A stretch of 64,000 bases of DNA from Planctomycetes bacterium B3_Pla. Its GTDB lineage: Bacteria > Planctomycetota > Phycisphaerae > Sedimentisphaerales > Anaerobacaceae. The translations under genes were made by a program, and so were the position numbers. Numbering within the stretch: the stretch's first letter is position 1; the number at the start of each line of letters is the position of its first letter. Of the stretch, positions 16,319 through 25,126 are shown in pieces. The DNA is taken from positions 1 to 64,000 of the forward strand of contig NJBM01000023.1 of assembly GCA_005223045.1 (NCBI GenBank), in the 5' to 3' direction. The notes under the pieces are model-generated. The model did no database searches. It saw only the letters and a list, made by a program, of their open reading frames with translations, and was not told the origin of the DNA.

Positions 16319-16918
16319 ATGCTCAATAATTACAATTCCAGCCAGCCGGAATCCCAAAGCCGGCAGGACTTGCAGGATTGTTGCCCGCCCGCTTCAGATC
16401 GTGGTCGGCAGACCTGGAAGGCCCTGATATTCGTCGCTATTGTGGCTGCGGCCGGCGTAGTTTTGGCGCATTCGCTTGTGAAGAAGTCGGACGCTATGGC
16501 CGAAGCGGCACTTTGGGGACCGGAACTGGATTCGCTTGCCTCTCTTGACGAAGTAGCGACCGAGGTGGATGCGGTTTTCATACTTATTGCCGGCAAGAAT
16601 CAACAAGATGCTCAGACTTTGGTCGGCGAGATCGAAGCGGCAACAAAGAATATCCGATCGCGCGGAAATCAAATCTCGGCTTTCAGGCTCAAAGAAGATG
16701 CGGCTGATTATGAGAATATGGCCGAGCAGTTTTCCGTGCCCACCGTCATGGCAATGGTTAAAGGACTGGGATACAGCGCGGTCTCGGGCCAAATCACTGA
16801 GGCGAATCTGCTCGATGCGTTTACGACGGCGTTGCAAGCGCCGGCGGGCTGCTGTCCGCCGGGGACGGACCCCTCGGTTTGCGATACTATGGGTTGCGGA
16901 CCTTCTGATCCCAAATAG
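16319..16918 (+). CDS. Membrane-anchored thioredoxin-like protein with Cys-rich ends
   Basis: About 199 residues. The N-terminus has a CCPP motif, then one membrane helix (ALIFVAIVAAAGVVLA, about 38-53), then a domain that reads like a thioredoxin fold lacking the CxxC site (VDAVFILIAGK...QFSVPTVMAMVKG-, with the cis-Pro position SVPT). The C-terminus carries CCPPGTDPSVCDTMGC. The two CCPP clusters and the CxxxxxxxCxxxxC tail could be metal- or redox-active. ATG 16319 is preferred over 16313 because AAGGG sits 8 bases before it. It lies between the sulfatase and nikR, and a metal-handling role is only suggested by this context. Confidence 0.65.
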   Translation: MLNNYNSSQPESQSRQDLQDCCPPASDRGRQTWKALIFVAIVAAAGVVLAHSLVKKSDAMAEAALWGPELDSLASLDEVATEVDAVFILIAGKNQQDAQTLVGEIEAATKNIRSRGNQISAFRLKEDAADYENMAEQFSVPTVMAMVKGLGYSAVSGQITEANLLDAFTTALQAPAGCCPPGTDPSVCDTMGCGPSDPK

Positions 16919-16936
16919 CGAAAAACAAAGCTGGGT

Positions 16937-17356
16937 CTATGTGAGGTGCTCTCCGGTGGTCATAATATTGACTCTGCTGAGCTTGACACCTTTCAGGCAC
17001 GCCATATTGTTCGCCACCTTTTCAATTTCTCCGACTTTGCCCTTGAGTATTATGACCTCAAGGCAATTGTGGTGGTCCAGATGCACATGGGTGGACGCAA
17101 TCACCTGCAACAGATGGCTGTGCTGAAGGTCAATCAATTTGGCGGACAATTCCGTCGAATGATGGTCGTACACGAGGAATACCCCCGCCACGGCCCTGGT
17201 CGCCGGCTTTGCCAGCCGCTGCTCAGACAGGCGATCGCGGATCAAATCCCGGATCGCCTCGGAGCGGTTCGAGTAGCCCTGTCCGGCAATAAGCTCGTCG
17301 AACATTGAAAGCAGTTTCTTGTCCAGCGATACTCCAACACGCTCAGTTTGACTCAT
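16937..17356 (-). CDS. nikR: Nickel-responsive regulator NikR
   Basis: A 139-residue ribbon-helix-helix repressor. The N-terminal RHH strand-helix is VGVSLDKKLLSMFDELIAGQGYSNRSEAIRDLIRD. The C-terminal ACT-like nickel domain keeps all high-affinity ligands, by alignment with E. coli NikR: H76 (LQHSH), H87 and H89 (THVHLDHHNC) and C95. Start 17356 (MSQTERVGVSL) matches the usual family N-terminus. In the family, nickel loading allows tetramer binding to palindromic operators that repress nickel uptake genes. No nikABCDE or hydrogenase/urease is in this window. It is divergent from a porin gene, with a dyad in the shared intergenic region. Confidence 0.93.
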   Translation of the reverse strand: MSQTERVGVSLDKKLLSMFDELIAGQGYSNRSEAIRDLIRDRLSEQRLAKPATRAVAGVFLVYDHHSTELSAKLIDLQHSHLLQVIASTHVHLDHHNCLEVIILKGKVGEIEKVANNMACLKGVKLSRVNIMTTGEHLT

Positions 17357-17474
17357 TTTGTTTCTCCGTGAAGTCAGGGAATTCACAATCTACCCGGCAT
17401 TCTTCACAAAATTGGGATTATTGTCAATTTCTTCTTTGACAGGGTAGCACGAATTGTATATTCTTATGCGCACA

Positions 17475-17494
17475 GTGCAAATCGCTTTTTGCAC
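17475..17494. promoter_or_regulatory. Dyad GTGCAAA-N6-TTTGCAC between nikR and porin
   Basis: A perfect inverted repeat with 7-base arms and a 6-base spacer in the 195-bp divergent intergenic region. It may be an operator for NikR autoregulation and/or control of the OprB-like porin. The arm spacing is much shorter than the E. coli NikR site (GTATGA-N16-TCATAC), so assignment to NikR is uncertain. Confidence 0.45.
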
Positions 17495-17551
17495 CGGAAC
17501 TTGATTTGGGGACGGCACGTGATGTTTTGGGAGCAGGAACGAGCAGACATT

Positions 17552-18772
17552 ATGAAGACAACGATAGCTCTAAGCGCAATGCTTTTATTGAGCGTGGCTA
17601 GTACTTCAGTTGCGGACAATGCTCAACAAGATGCAACAGACGGTTTCTTTGGTATCGGGGAAAGCCTCGCTGGCAGTGGGGTAGAGATCGGAGTTGGCGT
17701 TACAGGTATTTACCAGCAAACTGTTCGCGGCGGCCTCGACACCCATCGCCGGTCCGGCCGACATTCAGGCAGCTACGATCTGGAGATGACGGCAGATCTT
17801 CAGAAACTTCTCGGATTCGATGGGGGAAGCATCTATATACTTGTCGAGGGCGGCTGGCCCGATGAAGAAGGCATTGATGCCGGTTCGGTGGGCAGTGTTT
17901 TTGGTGTGAATGCCGATGCTATTGGAAATGACGCAATGCTCGTCAAAGAACTTTACTGCCGGTATCCTTTATTAGGCGATAATACCACCTTGATGGTAGG
18001 TAAGATAGATTTCACGAGTGTATTCGATGCTTCTGCGTATGCCGATGACGAAACATCCCAGTTTCTAAACGGGGCTTTCGTTGACAATCCGACGATCCCG
18101 TTTCCGGATTACAGTCTCGGCGCGGTCCTTTCCTGTAATCCCACCGAGTCGTGGTACATCATGGCCGGCGCAGCAGACGCCCAGGCCGACGGCAGAGAAA
18201 CCGGCTTTAGGACAACGTTCGGCGGTGAAGATTATTTTCTCTATATTTTAGAGACCGGCATAACGCTGGAACTGGATTCGGCCGGTCGCGCCCTTCAGGG
18301 TGCTTATCGTGCAGGCCTCTGGAACGATCCTCAGCCAAAAGGACACTCGGATGCTACCAGGAACTATCGTGACGATGTCGGATTCTACATTAGCTGTGAT
18401 CAGATGCTGACTAAGGAAAACACCGAGCCGGAAGATAGCCAGGGCCTCGGCACATTCTTCAGATACGGATATGCAAACAGCAGGAAAAATGATATCCACT
18501 GTTTCTGGAGCGTGGGCTTTCAATACCAGGGTCTTGTGGAAGGTCGTGACGAAGACGTGCTCGGCATAGGTTTCGCTCAGGGGATTTTCAGCAACAAGGC
18601 ATCTGCCACTTACACCGAAGATTGCGAAAATGCTCTTGAGCTTTACTACAACGTCCTGGTCAGGCGGCAGGTGAGCATCAGTCCGGGCATCCAGTACATT
18701 ACCAATCCGGGTGGCGACAACGCAGTCAGTGACGCTGTCGTATTGGGCCTGCGGACACAGATCATGTTTTAG
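17552..18772 (+). CDS. OprB-family carbohydrate-selective porin
   Basis: A 406-residue outer-membrane beta-barrel. The signal peptide (MKTTIALSAMLLLSVASTSVA) is followed by amphipathic strands typical of the OprB family: GVTGIYQQTVRGGLDTHRR, SYDLEMTADLQKLLGF, FGVNADAIGNDAMLVKELY, GKIDFTSVFDASAYADDET and a C-terminal SISPGIQYITNPGG ... VLGLRTQIMF, ending in Phe as barrel proteins usually do. It should admit sugars, or possibly metal complexes given divergent nikR. Start 17552 is chosen because it begins the signal peptide; the ribosome binding site is weak. Confidence 0.85.
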   Translation: MKTTIALSAMLLLSVASTSVADNAQQDATDGFFGIGESLAGSGVEIGVGVTGIYQQTVRGGLDTHRRSGRHSGSYDLEMTADLQKLLGFDGGSIYILVEGGWPDEEGIDAGSVGSVFGVNADAIGNDAMLVKELYCRYPLLGDNTTLMVGKIDFTSVFDASAYADDETSQFLNGAFVDNPTIPFPDYSLGAVLSCNPTESWYIMAGAADAQADGRETGFRTTFGGEDYFLYILETGITLELDSAGRALQGAYRAGLWNDPQPKGHSDATRNYRDDVGFYISCDQMLTKENTEPEDSQGLGTFFRYGYANSRKNDIHCFWSVGFQYQGLVEGRDEDVLGIGFAQGIFSNKASATYTEDCENALELYYNVLVRRQVSISPGIQYITNPGGDNAVSDAVVLGLRTQIMF

Positions 18773-18901
18773 ACACAGGGCCGACAGAAGGGCCTGGCCG
18801 CAGAGACGACGTGTAAATAGCCGCCGCTTCCGAGTTCCTGAGGGGGGGCGAGGGGGGATTAATTTCAAAATGATTCCTCAACGCCCAGGGAGCATTGTTT
18901 G

Positions 18902-19360
18902 TTATTTCCATCTCGTTCTTCTGATCGACGCGCTCGGCTGTAGAAAAACGTTGACGCCGTTAGGCTCGGGGAATTCGTCCTCGCGCATCCACTTGCCGTA
19001 TCTCTCCGGGCTGCGGTGTTTGTCTTCCACCCTGAAAGTCTTGAAGCCGAAGTATATTCCCCCCTTGCCGGTAGCTAAGGATATGTACGGTCCTATCATA
19101 GGGCATCGTATCACAAACCAGGGATCGTCGCCTTTCCACGGATTAGTATCCTTCTCCCAGAATTTTGGGACGGGACGAATCATGTGCCCGGCGACAATAT
19201 CAAGCTTCAGGCCGACCCCTTTAGGTTGGTAATCCCTGACATCATGGTCGAACCACAAGCCGCGTTCATACGAGCCAAGCGTCAGACTCAGGCCTTCCAC
19301 GTTGCCGGCCCTGCAACCGCCCAATAGCAAAATGACAAGAAGTAAAAGTAAACGTCGCAT
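18902..19360 (-). CDS. Small predicted lipoprotein
   Basis: A 152-residue protein with a short signal and lipobox (LLLGGC, Cys at about 16). The mature part is rich in aromatic and Gly residues (GPYISLATGKGGIYFGFKTFRVED) and ends in a basic RRTRWK. I do not recognise the family. A near 150-bp gap with a GC-poor spacer lies between it and the convergent porin. An outer-membrane or periplasmic location is inferred from the lipobox only. Confidence 0.65.
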   Translation of the reverse strand: MRRLLLLLVILLLGGCRAGNVEGLSLTLGSYERGLWFDHDVRDYQPKGVGLKLDIVAGHMIRPVPKFWEKDTNPWKGDDPWFVIRCPMIGPYISLATGKGGIYFGFKTFRVEDKHRSPERYGKWMREDEFPEPNGVNVFLQPSASIRRTRWK

Positions 19361-19532
19361 TATGATTTCGTAGAGGTATAGAAAAATGACTATTCTATCC
19401 CCCCCAAGAACGATCTGTAATATTTAATATACCATATTAGCCTGCAAGAGTCAAGAGAATTCCTGCTCGTGACGGCAGATTTCATCGGTAGTATCAAGCA
19501 TCCACGAGTGGACTGTCGAGTAAACCTGAGTC

Positions 19533-21041
19533 TTATTTCCGGCCGGCATTCTGTTTGAGCGCGGTCAGAATCTTCATGCAGGCGGAATTAAGCTCCACAG
19601 CGCGATCCTCGGCCGCAGCCTCGGTATAACATCGAAATTCCGGCGCGTTGCCGGAAGGACGCAGGTGGATGACTTCATCGTTGTCGAAGGTCATGCGCAC
19701 GCCGTCGGTGCGGTCGATGCCGCGGCAGTTGCCGCAAAGCCCGCCAAAAACATCGGCGGCTCTGGCCCGGTCTTTCTCTTCATCGCCCGAGTCGAACATG
19801 CTGAGGATGGATTTGCTGTCTTCCTGTGGGAAGTTCTTCAGGCGGTCACTTGCGGTATAGCGTTCGGGAAGATCGGCTACGAGTTCTGAGAGCTTTTTGC
19901 CCTCGGTGGCGGCAAGCAGCATGATGCTCAAGTGGAGTATTGCCGCATCGCGCGTCGGCAGGGCGCGCAGAGTCTTTCCAAACAGCCGGATGTCGGAATT
20001 TGTCAGGAATCCACCGTTGGCTTCGTAGCCGACGGCAACTTTTGCCCCGCTCTCGACAGCTTCGATCATTGATGCTATCACGTAGGGCGAGCCGATGCGC
20101 GTGCGGCTGACATTCCTGAAGTAGCCGGACTTCTCCACCGCAGTGTTGCAACTCACGGGTGTGCTGACCGAGTCGGCGGCAAGATATTTCGCACAGAGAA
20201 TGCCCGCCACGTCCCCGCGAAGCCACCGGCCCTTTTCGTCGGCTATCAGAGGACGGTCGCTGTCGCCGTCGGTGGAGATGATTGCATCGTAAGAATCCTC
20301 GGTGGCCCACTTCGCAGCCAGCTCAACGTCTTCGGCGCGGATCGCTTCGGTATCGACGGGAATGAACGTGTCCGACCGGCCAAGCGCAACCGCCTCGGCG
20401 CCGAGACCTTTGGCAATCTCCAGGATGATGTCGCGCCCGACGGCCGAGTGTTGATAGACGCCGATTCGCCTGCCCTTCAGGCAGTCACCTGGGAAAACGT
20501 CCAGATAACGATCCACATACATCTTGCCGGCGGCGTCCGACAGAGGCCACTGCTCATCCAAAGGCGACGCAAAACTCTTCGCATCCGTAAAGAGACTCTC
20601 ATCGAGGCTGACAACCTGCTCGCGTATGCCGGCCTCATCCGACTTGAGAATCTCGCCCGCGGCTTTGTTGAACTTTATGCCGTTGCGGTCGGCCGGGATG
20701 TGGCTGCCGGTCACCATTATTGCCGGGACACGGTTTACAATCCCATACAGCGCAGCCGCCGGCGAAGGGACCTTGCCGCAATTGATCGGCGTGTAGCCCA
20801 TCTCGGCGGCGGCCCGACGAACGGCCTCCATGATTCTGTCGGTGCTCGGGCGCAAATCACCTGCGATGGCGACCTCTGTTCCGCCCTTGTTGATTTCACC
20901 GACCGACTCCAGGTGCTGAAGGAATCCCCTGGTATATACGTAGCAGACGAAGTCCGTCATGTCATCGGCAAGTCCCCGGGCGCCGCTGGTTCCAAATTTC
21001 ACGCCGCTGCTTGTCATCAAATCCTGCACTTTGACTTCCAT
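19533..21041 (-). CDS. Phosphohexomutase (phosphomannomutase/phosphoglucomutase family)
   Basis: A 502-residue alpha-D-phosphohexomutase. All four signature regions are visible: the start block KFGTSGARGL; the phosphoserine loop VTGSHIPADRNGIKF with S113; the metal loop STDGDSDRP (D258, D260, D262); the sugar loop GYEANGGFL (the family's GEMSGH-type position); and the phosphate-binding RPSGNAPEFRCYTEA. Phosphoglucosamine mutase carries GEMSGH, so this is nearer to phosphomannomutase/phosphoglucomutase. It lies 23 bp from the DUF2961 gene on the same strand, so the two are probably cotranscribed and link glycan hydrolysis to hexose-phosphate metabolism. Confidence 0.88.
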   Translation of the reverse strand: MEVKVQDLMTSSGVKFGTSGARGLADDMTDFVCYVYTRGFLQHLESVGEINKGGTEVAIAGDLRPSTDRIMEAVRRAAAEMGYTPINCGKVPSPAAALYGIVNRVPAIMVTGSHIPADRNGIKFNKAAGEILKSDEAGIREQVVSLDESLFTDAKSFASPLDEQWPLSDAAGKMYVDRYLDVFPGDCLKGRRIGVYQHSAVGRDIILEIAKGLGAEAVALGRSDTFIPVDTEAIRAEDVELAAKWATEDSYDAIISTDGDSDRPLIADEKGRWLRGDVAGILCAKYLAADSVSTPVSCNTAVEKSGYFRNVSRTRIGSPYVIASMIEAVESGAKVAVGYEANGGFLTNSDIRLFGKTLRALPTRDAAILHLSIMLLAATEGKKLSELVADLPERYTASDRLKNFPQEDSKSILSMFDSGDEEKDRARAADVFGGLCGNCRGIDRTDGVRMTFDNDEVIHLRPSGNAPEFRCYTEAAAEDRAVELNSACMKILTALKQNAGRK

Positions 21042-21064
21042 TGCTGTCTTCCGTATAAAAGGAT

Positions 21065-23182
21065 TTATCGCTTTTTGGCGAGGATGTAGTCGAGTCCGAA
21101 CATGTGGCTCTTAACGGCTGAAGGATTGGCGCCCAGAATAGTCACCTTGAGCTGGTTCTTTCCTTCACGCAGCCGGCATACGGGCAGCTTTACGTCAAAA
21201 GCAATCACCGACGGATTATAGAGATCCAGCCGGTCCAGCTTCGTCTCTGAATTCACGCCAATGCGCACGATGCCATAGTCCACAGCTTTGGTGATACCGA
21301 GTGTCACATCGTAATCGCCCGCTTCTTCGATGTTGAACTCAACGACCAGGCTGTCCTGTTCTTTGGCATTTCTCCACCACAGTTGGCGGTTGTTGCTCCA
21401 GCGGAATTGCGGGAGGTTCTGAATTTCGGTGATCCCGCCGGACCGCTCGGCGACGCGGAGCGTCTCGCCTTCGATGGCATTCTTAACGAGTCTCGGTTTG
21501 ATTATATGCTCGACCGCCTTGGGGATGGCGCGTTTGGCCTCCTTGGGATCGGGCTTGACATCCCACGTTGCGCCGGGCCTGGCGTACCAGAAAGTAGTCG
21601 GGGCATAGTTCATGGTCGTTTTGGCCCAGTGCCATAGTTCCATGTCGAATCGAATGGATTTGCTAAATGGAATGGCATCCAGTGAGCGGTACCGGGAATT
21701 GACTGTAAAGCCGGGCTTGAGGTTGCCGTCGCCGCTCGGCTGGGCATGAAACGCCGATTCGAAGAAGTTAGGCTTGCACCAGGCGTAGCCGTAGTAGTCT
21801 TCTGAGCCTGTGCCGATGTGGGATGGGAAGGACTCGCCGTCCACGTAAATCTTCTCGTCGCCCTCTCCCCACCACGTATTGGCGGTATTGAACAGCGTCA
21901 GAACGTCGCCGACGTAGGTGCCCCGGCCCTTAACGGTAATCCAGTTCAGGTCGAATGCGCCGTTGTCTTTGGCTTTTTCGTTGGATTGTGTCTCGATTTC
22001 AGTCCACTGTTTCCACGCCGCGTGAAAATAGCATGAGCGGTCGTCCCAGTCCCAGGCTTCGCTGAGAATTCGCCCGCGGGTCAGCTCAACCGGCTCGGAG
22101 CCGAGGTTCAGGATGCTGATCTTAGCCTGCTCCCGGAACGGCATAATCCAATAGCACGAGAGCGTCTTGTCGGCGGATACGGCGGTGTACCACGTGGAGT
22201 GCGGACGTATGTGGTAGCCCGTTCCGAAGAAATCACCGATCGGGCACCAGACCGTAGGGCTGCCGTCGAATTCCATTTTGATTATTGTGCAGCGTAATGC
22301 CTGTGACAAATCGTCGGCCTGCAATCGGAACTCGAGCGAACGGACGGCTCTTTGTCCGCTTATACTGATGGATTGTTCTTCGGAAGGCGAGAGCCTCCCC
22401 TCCAACGTCTCCTCCTTGGCCCGTTCAAGGCCGATGCGCACATTTTGTCCGAGCAGTCGCTGCACGCGGTCAAGAGTCGAGCGCGCCTGTTCGAGACTGT
22501 TTTTTGTAAAGGATTCGATCTTGGCCCCCGGTTCATAGCTTCGGTAATTGATTTGATAGTAGAGGGCCTCGCCCTTTCGTGCGCCTTCGTCGATAAAGGC
22601 CTTGGTTTCATACGTGACCTTACAGTGCTTTGCATAAGGAATTGGCAGATAAAGATTATGGCCTCGATGCCTGTAGGCTGTTTCAGGTGAGACGCCGCGT
22701 GATAACGGCTCGGCGACCAGCTTGCCGCCGCTGATCAGATCGGCCATCGGTCCTTCGATGACCGGCTCTGCCTTGCCGTCAAGATAGACGCGAAGCGTGC
22801 CGTTGCTGAATTCGCCGCCGCCGGGCCCGTGCCAGGTCGCCCAGAAACGCACGACCGCTCCCGGACCGTCGGCGTCCATAAGCACGTGTTCTTTTCTGCC
22901 GTTATTGTCCTCGATCCGGACGAAGTAGCTTCGGTCCCAATTGGCCCACCAGGTGGGAGAGCCGGGTTCGGTGGAATTGCGGTCATAGCTGCTGAACTGC
23001 CTGCAGGTATATGCCGGCCTCGGCAGCCGGGCTATACGGTCCCGATTGACCATTTCATCCAGAAGCGATTCAAATGTGACCGGGCCGGATTCTGCGTTTC
23101 CCGCAAAGCTTGCCGTAGTATGGCACGCGCTCAGGACAATAATGATGATCCATGGTGTTGAAAGGGTCTTGTTCTGTTTCAT
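21065..23182 (-). CDS. DUF2961 (GH172-type) secreted glycoside hydrolase
   Basis: A 705-residue protein with a signal peptide (MKQNKTLSTPWIIIIVLSAC, possible lipobox) and the DUF2961 fold: TWWANWDRSYFVRIE, HVLMDADGPGAVVRFWATW, YLPIPYAKHCKVTYE, and the highly conserved IGTGSEDYYGYAWC and FRFDMELWHWAKTTMNYAP-like block. A C-terminal jelly-roll/carbohydrate-binding-like domain follows (FNIEEAGDYDVTLGITKAVDYG). Family members characterised as GH172 act on arabinofuranosides or difructose dianhydrides. Start 23182 is chosen for the signal peptide; a longer frame adds 52 non-signal residues. The exact substrate is unknown. Confidence 0.85.
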   Translation of the reverse strand: MKQNKTLSTPWIIIIVLSACHTTASFAGNAESGPVTFESLLDEMVNRDRIARLPRPAYTCRQFSSYDRNSTEPGSPTWWANWDRSYFVRIEDNNGRKEHVLMDADGPGAVVRFWATWHGPGGGEFSNGTLRVYLDGKAEPVIEGPMADLISGGKLVAEPLSRGVSPETAYRHRGHNLYLPIPYAKHCKVTYETKAFIDEGARKGEALYYQINYRSYEPGAKIESFTKNSLEQARSTLDRVQRLLGQNVRIGLERAKEETLEGRLSPSEEQSISISGQRAVRSLEFRLQADDLSQALRCTIIKMEFDGSPTVWCPIGDFFGTGYHIRPHSTWYTAVSADKTLSCYWIMPFREQAKISILNLGSEPVELTRGRILSEAWDWDDRSCYFHAAWKQWTEIETQSNEKAKDNGAFDLNWITVKGRGTYVGDVLTLFNTANTWWGEGDEKIYVDGESFPSHIGTGSEDYYGYAWCKPNFFESAFHAQPSGDGNLKPGFTVNSRYRSLDAIPFSKSIRFDMELWHWAKTTMNYAPTTFWYARPGATWDVKPDPKEAKRAIPKAVEHIIKPRLVKNAIEGETLRVAERSGGITEIQNLPQFRWSNNRQLWWRNAKEQDSLVVEFNIEEAGDYDVTLGITKAVDYGIVRIGVNSETKLDRLDLYNPSVIAFDVKLPVCRLREGKNQLKVTILGANPSAVKSHMFGLDYILAKKR

Positions 23183-23529
23183 AGTCTCACCTGCCTCTAC
23201 CGAATGTTTCGTTCTCTCTGATTCACGACGAATCTGATATAGCCGTAGATAATACCATAACAGGCTCCGATGCGCCAAGCCGGGTATTCCGGCGGCGACA
23301 ATCGGTTTCTTGCCATGCCGCCGCAGTTGCGGTATCATCCCGGCGGGAGAATGGACGTGTAAGGGACAGACCTCGCCCGGCGCTGCTTACAGCGAGTACC
23401 ATGATTCCGCCGCAACCTCTCACAACCTCACGCAAAGCTCCAACTACTCACAATCAAAGAGAGGGCACGACCAACACCGGCCCTTGTGACATTGGATCGC
23501 AGCCCCGAAAGAATAAAAAGTACCGGACC

Positions 23530-23724
23530 CGAATGGCGGTTCCTTAAGCAAAATATCCTGTTTCTCTGCAATTCTTGAAGCATTTTTGCCTGAACTGCCG
23601 AAATTACTTATGAGTACGGTTTGTTGTGTCTATTCCGACGATAGCGACACCTGCAAATTCATACAAGTTCGCTTCCCGGAGCGGGGATGTTGTTTCCGTT
23701 AAAACCTTAAGGAACCGCCATTCG
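23530..23724. repeat. 195-bp segment bounded by perfect 19-bp inverted repeats
   Basis: CGAATGGCGGTTCCTTAAG at 23530-23548 is the exact reverse complement of 23706-23724. The interior has no gene or recognisable RNA. This is the size and architecture of a small non-autonomous element (MITE-like), or of a stable long-loop hairpin. No target duplication is obvious. The stretch 23183-23529 holds no supported gene. Confidence 0.65.
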
Positions 23725-23728
23725 TACA

Positions 23729-23947
23729 ATGTCCCCTTTTCTTCCAGCGCGTTACGGCGCCGGCATCATTCTACATATCCGCGAGATCGAAGGCCGGGAC
23801 GCGGAGCTAAGCTTTTCCTCACGGAAATCACTCGCGCCCATCAGGCGGGTCGATGAAGTAAACGTCCTGGAAGAAGCACTGACCGAGAACAAGCCGAAAC
23901 TGTCCTTCAAGCCTTATCAAACGAAGTTCGTGAGATTACTGTTCTGA
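23729..23947 (+). pseudogene. C-terminal fragment of a GH38-type alpha-mannosidase
   Basis: A 72-residue frame reading AGIILHIREIEGRDAELSF, VDEVNVLEEALTE and LSFKPYQTKFVRLLF. This matches the C-terminal beta domain of GH38 alpha-mannosidases (consensus ILRLREIEG, then NLLE and I/FKPYEIKTLRL). The ~700 upstream residues are absent: the frame starts inside the IR-bounded element. It is therefore a remnant, perhaps truncated by that element. Confidence 0.55.
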
Positions 23948-23970
23948 ACATCTATTCGGCATCACCCGAT

Positions 23971-24174
23971 TCCGGGGCCGCCATACTTGATTCCAGCCGA
24001 TATCTGCGTCCCAAAGCTCCGCAGTAATTCAGGGTGGGCTTTAGCCCGCCGACCAAAGCTAAAGCACGCCGCCCCTCGCCTTTTTCCTTTTTCCTTTTTA
24101 CCTGTCCCTTATCCCACCCGTTGGCCTCTATCAAAACCTATCATTAACAAGCACAACTCATCGAAAAATGTACC
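23971..24174 (-). repeat. Dispersed repeat family, copy C (longest)
   Basis: Read on the minus strand, it contains GATGAGTTGTGCTTG, GGTTTTGATAGAGG, a ~95-base insert, CTGAATTACTGCGGAGCTTT, and GGCGGCCCCGGAAT. It thus joins the flanks seen separately in copies A (2803-2882) and B (6787-6872). Confidence 0.75.
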
Positions 24175-24233
24175 CCCTATGGGGCAGGCGTACACCTTTA
24201 ATTCCCTGCCCCTAGTTTCTCCAGTTTCTCCCT

Positions 24234-24908
24234 TTAATTCTCCCGAAACATTCCGCTAATGGTCCCTCCTGGAGCGAATGTTTCCGTTAGTAAATCGCAC
24301 GTGTGGTTGACGGCATTCGAGTAAAACACAAGTGGATATTTCTTTGTAACCTCGATACTGCCCACGAAACACCATGCCTTGTGGACTTTGCCCGAGCTAC
24401 CGGCCACCTCGAAAAGTACCCCGTAGTAAAGCCTAAACGGCAATTTCCCTTCTTCGTCAAGCTTGGCAAGTACGGTATTCATGTTACCTTGAAGCGGCTT
24501 TAGCGAACCCTCGATCCCATGTAATACTTCCTCCGGCATACTTCGGTCTTTCACAAGGCAGACCATCCTCTCACCTGGGCGCAATACCACTGGCCCATCA
24601 ACGTTACGTCCGGACACGAACACTAAATCGCTGAAAGCTTTCGAGCGGGAGTAGATTAGCCTAGCGTCGCACAGAGTCTCATAGTAGGTGCCATTGTTGA
24701 TCAGAACCACACGGGCTGACCGCCCTCTGCTGCTGTCCTCCATGTAGTCGACAACCAGACCCTTGAAATCGTGTGACGTCCGGAGGAACTGGTAGTAGAA
24801 AGTTAAAGAGGCCAGCAAGAGAGCACAACATGCAATCTTTTGCTTTGTTATAGGCACCCAAATTCTCGCCTTCACACATTTCGTGATCCGTACCATGAAA
24901 GTTGCCAT
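24234..24908 (-). CDS. Single-pass membrane protein, unknown function
   Basis: About 220-224 residues. The N-terminal positive segment leads into one membrane helix (IACCALLLASLTFYYQFL, about 26-43). The rest is a soluble domain with beta-rich character (GLVVDYMEDSSRGRSARVVLINNG, GRNVDGPVVLRPGERMVCLVKD). The ATGs at 24908 and 24896 are both possible. It reads like a DUF with an immunoglobulin-like or 'molybdopterin-handling' style beta sandwich, but I cannot name it. It is separated from the next minus-strand gene by a MITE-like element at 24955-25109. Confidence 0.55.
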   Translation of the reverse strand: MATFMVRITKCVKARIWVPITKQKIACCALLLASLTFYYQFLRTSHDFKGLVVDYMEDSSRGRSARVVLINNGTYYETLCDARLIYSRSKAFSDLVFVSGRNVDGPVVLRPGERMVCLVKDRSMPEEVLHGIEGSLKPLQGNMNTVLAKLDEEGKLPFRLYYGVLFEVAGSSGKVHKAWCFVGSIEVTKKYPLVFYSNAVNHTCDLLTETFAPGGTISGMFREN

Positions 24909-24954
24909 TCTTACTTACCTCCAGTATTTCTTTACGTTCTATGGGATTTTAATA

Positions 24955-25109
24955 GGGACGTTGGGGCTGTTGAAAAAGGTGAGATTGCTTCGTTGCTGCG
25001 CTCCTCGCAATGACAAAAGGCTTATTTTTATGTCATTGCGAGCGATCCGAAGAATTGCGTGGCAATCTCAAATGTCGCCTTGTGACTTTTTTAACAGCCC
25101 CAACGTCCC
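24955..25109. mobile_element. MITE-like element with 23-bp terminal inverted repeats
   Basis: The left end starts GGGACGTTGGGGCTGTT and runs to 24977. Its reverse complement occupies 25087-25109 with one mismatch. The interior holds a second inverted repeat made of TGTCATTGCGAG and GCAATCTC blocks. No coding capacity. The same internal words recur in the element at 27547-27713, and the same end occurs at 110-133. Confidence 0.75.
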
Positions 25110-25126
25110 AAATAATTTCCATGTTA

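Noticed and set aside
17475..17494. Canonical NikR operator
   Set aside because: The dyad has a 6-bp spacer whereas the well-known site has 16 bp between arms, so it is kept only as a generic operator candidate.
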